From an uncultured Verrucomicrobia subdivision 3 bacterium (lineage in GTDB: Bacteria > Verrucomicrobiota > Verrucomicrobiia > Limisphaerales > UBA11358): a stretch of DNA of 64,000 nucleotides. Below, piece after piece: positions 61,798 to 64,000 of the stretch; positions within the stretch are counted from its first letter, which is position 1; every line of letters starts with the position of its first letter. A program made the position numbers and the translations under genes. Below the pieces are notes generated by a model, which had not been told where the DNA came from, searched no databases, and was given only the letters and a program-made list of their open reading frames with translations. Location of the stretch: contig CAIQKM010000027.1 of the NCBI GenBank assembly GCA_903872345.1, forward strand, positions 1 through 64,000, in the 5' to 3' direction.

Positions 61798-62637
61798 ATG
61801 AACGAACCGGATGAAAAGATTGATTACAAAGCATTAATACGCCAATCAAAGACTATTGGTGAAATGCTAAACGTTGGCAGAGAGGAACGACTCCGCCGGA
61901 CGTTGGCTAAATTCAACGCAACTCCCGAGCAAACCGAAATTATTGTTTATCCGACGATTCGTTTTTTTAAACCATGGCCGGAATGGGTGTTGCGCGTTGC
62001 CACAGAAGTTTATTCAGTCAATTTTCCGACTATTAACAAAAAAACGCTTTTTGAATGTTTCAAATTTATTCATTGGCTGATACTGGAAGCGGAAATTCTT
62101 AGTGACACGCTGAAAATGCCCGACTTTAAATTTCCGACCGATGTAAAAGATGAGCTTTTCCGCCTTATTGGCCATGGTCAAAAACATATGGTTTTGCTGG
62201 ATTCACGCATTGCGGAAGTTGACGCATCAATTTTTTCGCCAGAGTCGCAAATTGAACTTCAAAGTTTGAAAGCGGAAATCAAGGAATCCAAAACAGATTT
62301 TTCAGATATTTTTTTCGGCCTTTTAAAAAGACTGCCTTTGGAAACGCAAGTTGCTGCATATGAATTGATTGCCGCCGCCAGCCAATCAACTCTTGATAAG
62401 GAAGGCAGACGCCGTGAGACAACGGCGACCCCAATTTACGAGAAACTCCTAGAATCGTGGATGGAAGTTGAGTTGCTTTCCGGGCCTGCCGAATTGTGTG
62501 AGTTGCTCGATCCTGTTTTAAAGGGCGGGGACTGCGTTTCAAAATTGGATAGGGTTAAAAAGATTGTGAACCGCATTGGAATTGAATTTGCCCCCAAGCT
62601 GTCAAGGGACAAGCCTAAGCGAGCGCTGTCTTTGTAG
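61798..62637 (+). CDS. Hypothetical protein of the integrated element
   Basis: 279 aa, not recognised. It is highly charged and apparently soluble, beginning MNEPDEKIDYKALIRQSKTI and ending KLSRDKPKRALSL, with helical stretches (LRRTLAKFNATPEQTEIIVY, FPTDVKDELFRLIGHGQ). No catalytic motif is seen. Base composition is more AT-rich than the host genes, in line with transfer. It starts 18 bp after the integrase stop. Confidence 0.55.
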   Translation: MNEPDEKIDYKALIRQSKTIGEMLNVGREERLRRTLAKFNATPEQTEIIVYPTIRFFKPWPEWVLRVATEVYSVNFPTINKKTLFECFKFIHWLILEAEILSDTLKMPDFKFPTDVKDELFRLIGHGQKHMVLLDSRIAEVDASIFSPESQIELQSLKAEIKESKTDFSDIFFGLLKRLPLETQVAAYELIAAASQSTLDKEGRRRETTATPIYEKLLESWMEVELLSGPAELCELLDPVLKGGDCVSKLDRVKKIVNRIGIEFAPKLSRDKPKRALSL

Positions 62638-62666
62638 GTTTTTTACAGCCCCGCTAGTGTGGCGGC

Positions 62667-62933
62667 GTGATTAATAAATCAAACACTAGCACCGGGCGAG
62701 TTGAGGCCAGCGAAAGCAAGGCCGCAACCTCGCAAAACCTCCCCGCAACTTCATCCTTGCCCCGCCTCGCCTATACCATGCGCGAGACAGCGGAGATTTT
62801 GGGCGTTTCATATATTACCGTTCACCGGTTATTGAAGCGCGGCAAATTGCGCGCCTCTGACGCGATCCGCAACAAGGTAATCCCCCTGACGGAAATTCAA
62901 CGTTTCCTGACGGAATCCACCGCAACCGAATAA
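62667..62933 (+). CDS. Helix-turn-helix, excisionase-like protein
   Basis: 88 aa with a MerR/excisionase-type DNA-binding domain: AYTMRETAEILGVSYITVHR followed by LLKRGKLRASDAIRNKVIPL and EIQRFL. The start is GTG at 62667. The first 35 residues are Ser/Ala-rich and disordered-looking. Likely role: regulation or excision of the element, with binding sites perhaps at the repeats before the integrase gene. Confidence 0.8.
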   Translation: MINKSNTSTGRVEASESKAATSQNLPATSSLPRLAYTMRETAEILGVSYITVHRLLKRGKLRASDAIRNKVIPLTEIQRFLTESTATE

Positions 62934-62946
62934 ACCCCCTTATTTT

Positions 62947-63321
62947 ATGGCGCTAGAATTCCGTCCCGTAAAGCAAGGCCACCAGATAAACGACTGGGTG
63001 AAAGCCTTAAAAGGCAAATCCGGGGTTTATGTCATCCGCGAAAAGGCCCACCCGCTTGTGGTGTTCCTGGATATGGCCGAAGTCATTTATATCGGCGAAT
63101 CCCACACCGGCCGACTTTACAGCACCTTGTTGCGCCACTTTCAGCGGTGGACAGGCAAAACGGCAGGCCCAACATTTCCGGTTTCAAAAATTGAAGTTGC
63201 CGTTGTCCGCTGTCCGGCCAACCGGGCCTTGGCATTGCAAAACGCCATGATTGAAGAATACCGGCCAAAATTGAATATCACGGCGAACCCTGACGCCGAA
63301 AAAGCAAAAATTAAGGCATAA
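62947..63321 (+). CDS. GIY-YIG-like nuclease-fold protein
   Basis: 124 aa. The fold's two strands are seen as GVYVI at residues 26-30 and VIYIGES (Tyr48-Ile49-Gly50), followed by an arginine in TGRLYSTLLRHF. A late glutamate near 103 in NAMIEEYRPKLNI could be the metal-binding residue. Such small proteins occur in phages and plasmids as endonucleases or decayed relatives. Whether it cuts DNA is not known. Confidence 0.7.
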   Translation: MALEFRPVKQGHQINDWVKALKGKSGVYVIREKAHPLVVFLDMAEVIYIGESHTGRLYSTLLRHFQRWTGKTAGPTFPVSKIEVAVVRCPANRALALQNAMIEEYRPKLNITANPDAEKAKIKA

Positions 63322-63337
63322 AACCCCATATTCTCCC

Positions 63338-64000
63338 GTGAATATCACCGATTTAAAATCTTTGCTTGCCGCCAAAACAGGCAAGGAGCCAAAAATATCA
63401 GCCGACGGATTTGTTTCCCTCTGTCCTGCGCATGAAGATCAAAACGCCAGCCTGTCATTCACCCAAGGCCGCGACGCCTTGCTTTTAAAATGCCATGCTG
63501 GTTGCACCTTTGACGCCATCACAACCGCTTTGGGCGCACAGCCAAAGGACTTTTTCCTAGCGCCCAGCAGCCCGGAAACTGGCAACCAGCATCCCACAAA
63601 AGCGCAAATCCTCATTGAAACTTACCCTTACCACGACGCGGACGGGAAAGTGCGGTTTGAGGTTTGCCGCTTTGAGCCGAAGGGGTTTCGCCAGCGACGC
63701 CCCGATCCAGACCACCCGGACAAATGGATTTGGAACCTGAAAGACATTCAGCCTGTCCCGTATCGGTTGCCAGAACTCTTAACGGCAGCCAAGGCAGGCG
63801 GGACAGTCTATATCGTGGAAGGGGAAAAGGATGTTGCCGCCCTGACAGAGCGGGGATTCACCGCGACCACCAACGCCGCCGGCGCTGGGAAATGGCAGGA
63901 TCAATTTGCCGGCTACTTTGACGGGGTTAAATCCGTCCGCATTATTGCCGACAAGGACGCGCCCGGACGCAAACACGCCATCAGCATTGCCGCGAATCTG
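63338..64000 (+). CDS. DNA primase with CHC2 zinc finger and TOPRIM domain, partial
   Basis: First 221 codons of a longer gene that runs off the window. The N-terminal zinc finger is Cys29-x2-His32 with Cys52 and Cys56 (CPAHEDQNASLSF, KCHAGC). A linker is followed by a TOPRIM core with Glu161 (VEGEKDVAAL) and Asp205-x-Asp207 (IIADKDAPG), the catalytic metal residues. The start is GTG at 63338. This is the usual primase of phages, plasmids and satellites, often fused to or followed by a helicase or a D5-type ATPase. The rest of the gene lies past 64000. Confidence 0.88.
   Translation, partial: MNITDLKSLLAAKTGKEPKISADGFVSLCPAHEDQNASLSFTQGRDALLLKCHAGCTFDAITTALGAQPKDFFLAPSSPETGNQHPTKAQILIETYPYHDADGKVRFEVCRFEPKGFRQRRPDPDHPDKWIWNLKDIQPVPYRLPELLTAAKAGGTVYIVEGEKDVAALTERGFTATTNAAGAGKWQDQFAGYFDGVKSVRIIADKDAPGRKHAISIAANL

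Larger units (their letters stand above)
60535..64000 (+). mobile_element. Integrated element, left part (integrase-primase island)
   Basis: Starting next to tRNA-Lys, five genes in one direction encode a tyrosine integrase, an unknown protein, an excisionase-like HTH, a GIY-YIG-like protein and a zinc-finger/TOPRIM primase. Gaps are short (9-30 bp) except at the left. This module order is that of satellite-phage or integrative-plasmid elements. The right border and cargo lie past 64000, and no att repeat can be shown. Its exact left edge is not defined. Confidence 0.7.

Overview
The window looks like a chromosomal segment of a Verrucomicrobia-type bacterium, probably a Pedosphaera/Limisphaerales-like lineage. 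This is inferred from three PEP-CTERM secreted proteins, secreted glycoside hydrolases, many leaders without a clear Shine-Dalgarno, and intergenic regions full of short palindromic and tandem repeats. No rRNA is present, so the placement is not proven.

Layout. 1-136: 3-prime end of a group II intron. 0.16-4.5 kb, minus strand: bioF-bioA (biotin), an amidohydrolase and a ribosome hibernation factor. 4.7-6.2 kb: rpoN (sigma-54). 6.4-7.7 kb: an intact IS4-family element with inverted ends and target duplication, lying between a good promoter and the PEP-CTERM gene that follows. 8.8-14.4 kb: sensor kinase, N-acetylglutamate synthase, class IV aminotransferase, cytidylate-kinase-like protein, L,D-transpeptidase. 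14.4-16.5 kb: a repeat-rich stretch around one hypothetical gene. 16.5-21.6 kb: lemA, an M48 protease and a GH29 fucosidase. 22.1-25.1 kb: a nuclease-helicase fusion and a DUF433/DUF5615 toxin-antitoxin-like pair. 25.3-26.9 kb: cimA.

27.1-35.6 kb is a complete cbb3 oxidase locus in the order ccoI, ccoS, a 56-codon ORF, fused ccoNO, ccoQ, single-haem ccoP, ccoG, fixH and a SafE/TauE-like protein. It encodes both the high-affinity terminal oxidase and its copper and redox maturation factors. 35.8-41.3 kb holds secreted proteins (an unknown, an SGNH hydrolase, a GH2 enzyme), followed by a frameshifted AbrB-type gene. 41.5-47.5 kb: FAD/Fe-S dehydrogenase, a double-SIS MurQ/GKRP-like protein, a lactonase. 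47.8-53.6 kb: polyprenyl synthase, ECF sigma factor with a putative membrane anti-sigma, a ParA ATPase, a ferredoxin reductase, gcvT, gcvH, glutaredoxin. 53.7-59.7 kb, minus strand: mostly secreted proteins, including a tandem paralogous pair.

Two tRNA genes (Thr, Lys) at 60.2-60.5 kb mark the border of an integrated element. It carries a tyrosine integrase with repeated operator-like half sites, an unknown protein, an excisionase-like HTH, a GIY-YIG-like protein and a zinc-finger/TOPRIM primase that runs off the window. This is the most likely place for an undescribed mobile or defence-carrying system, but its cargo lies beyond position 64000.
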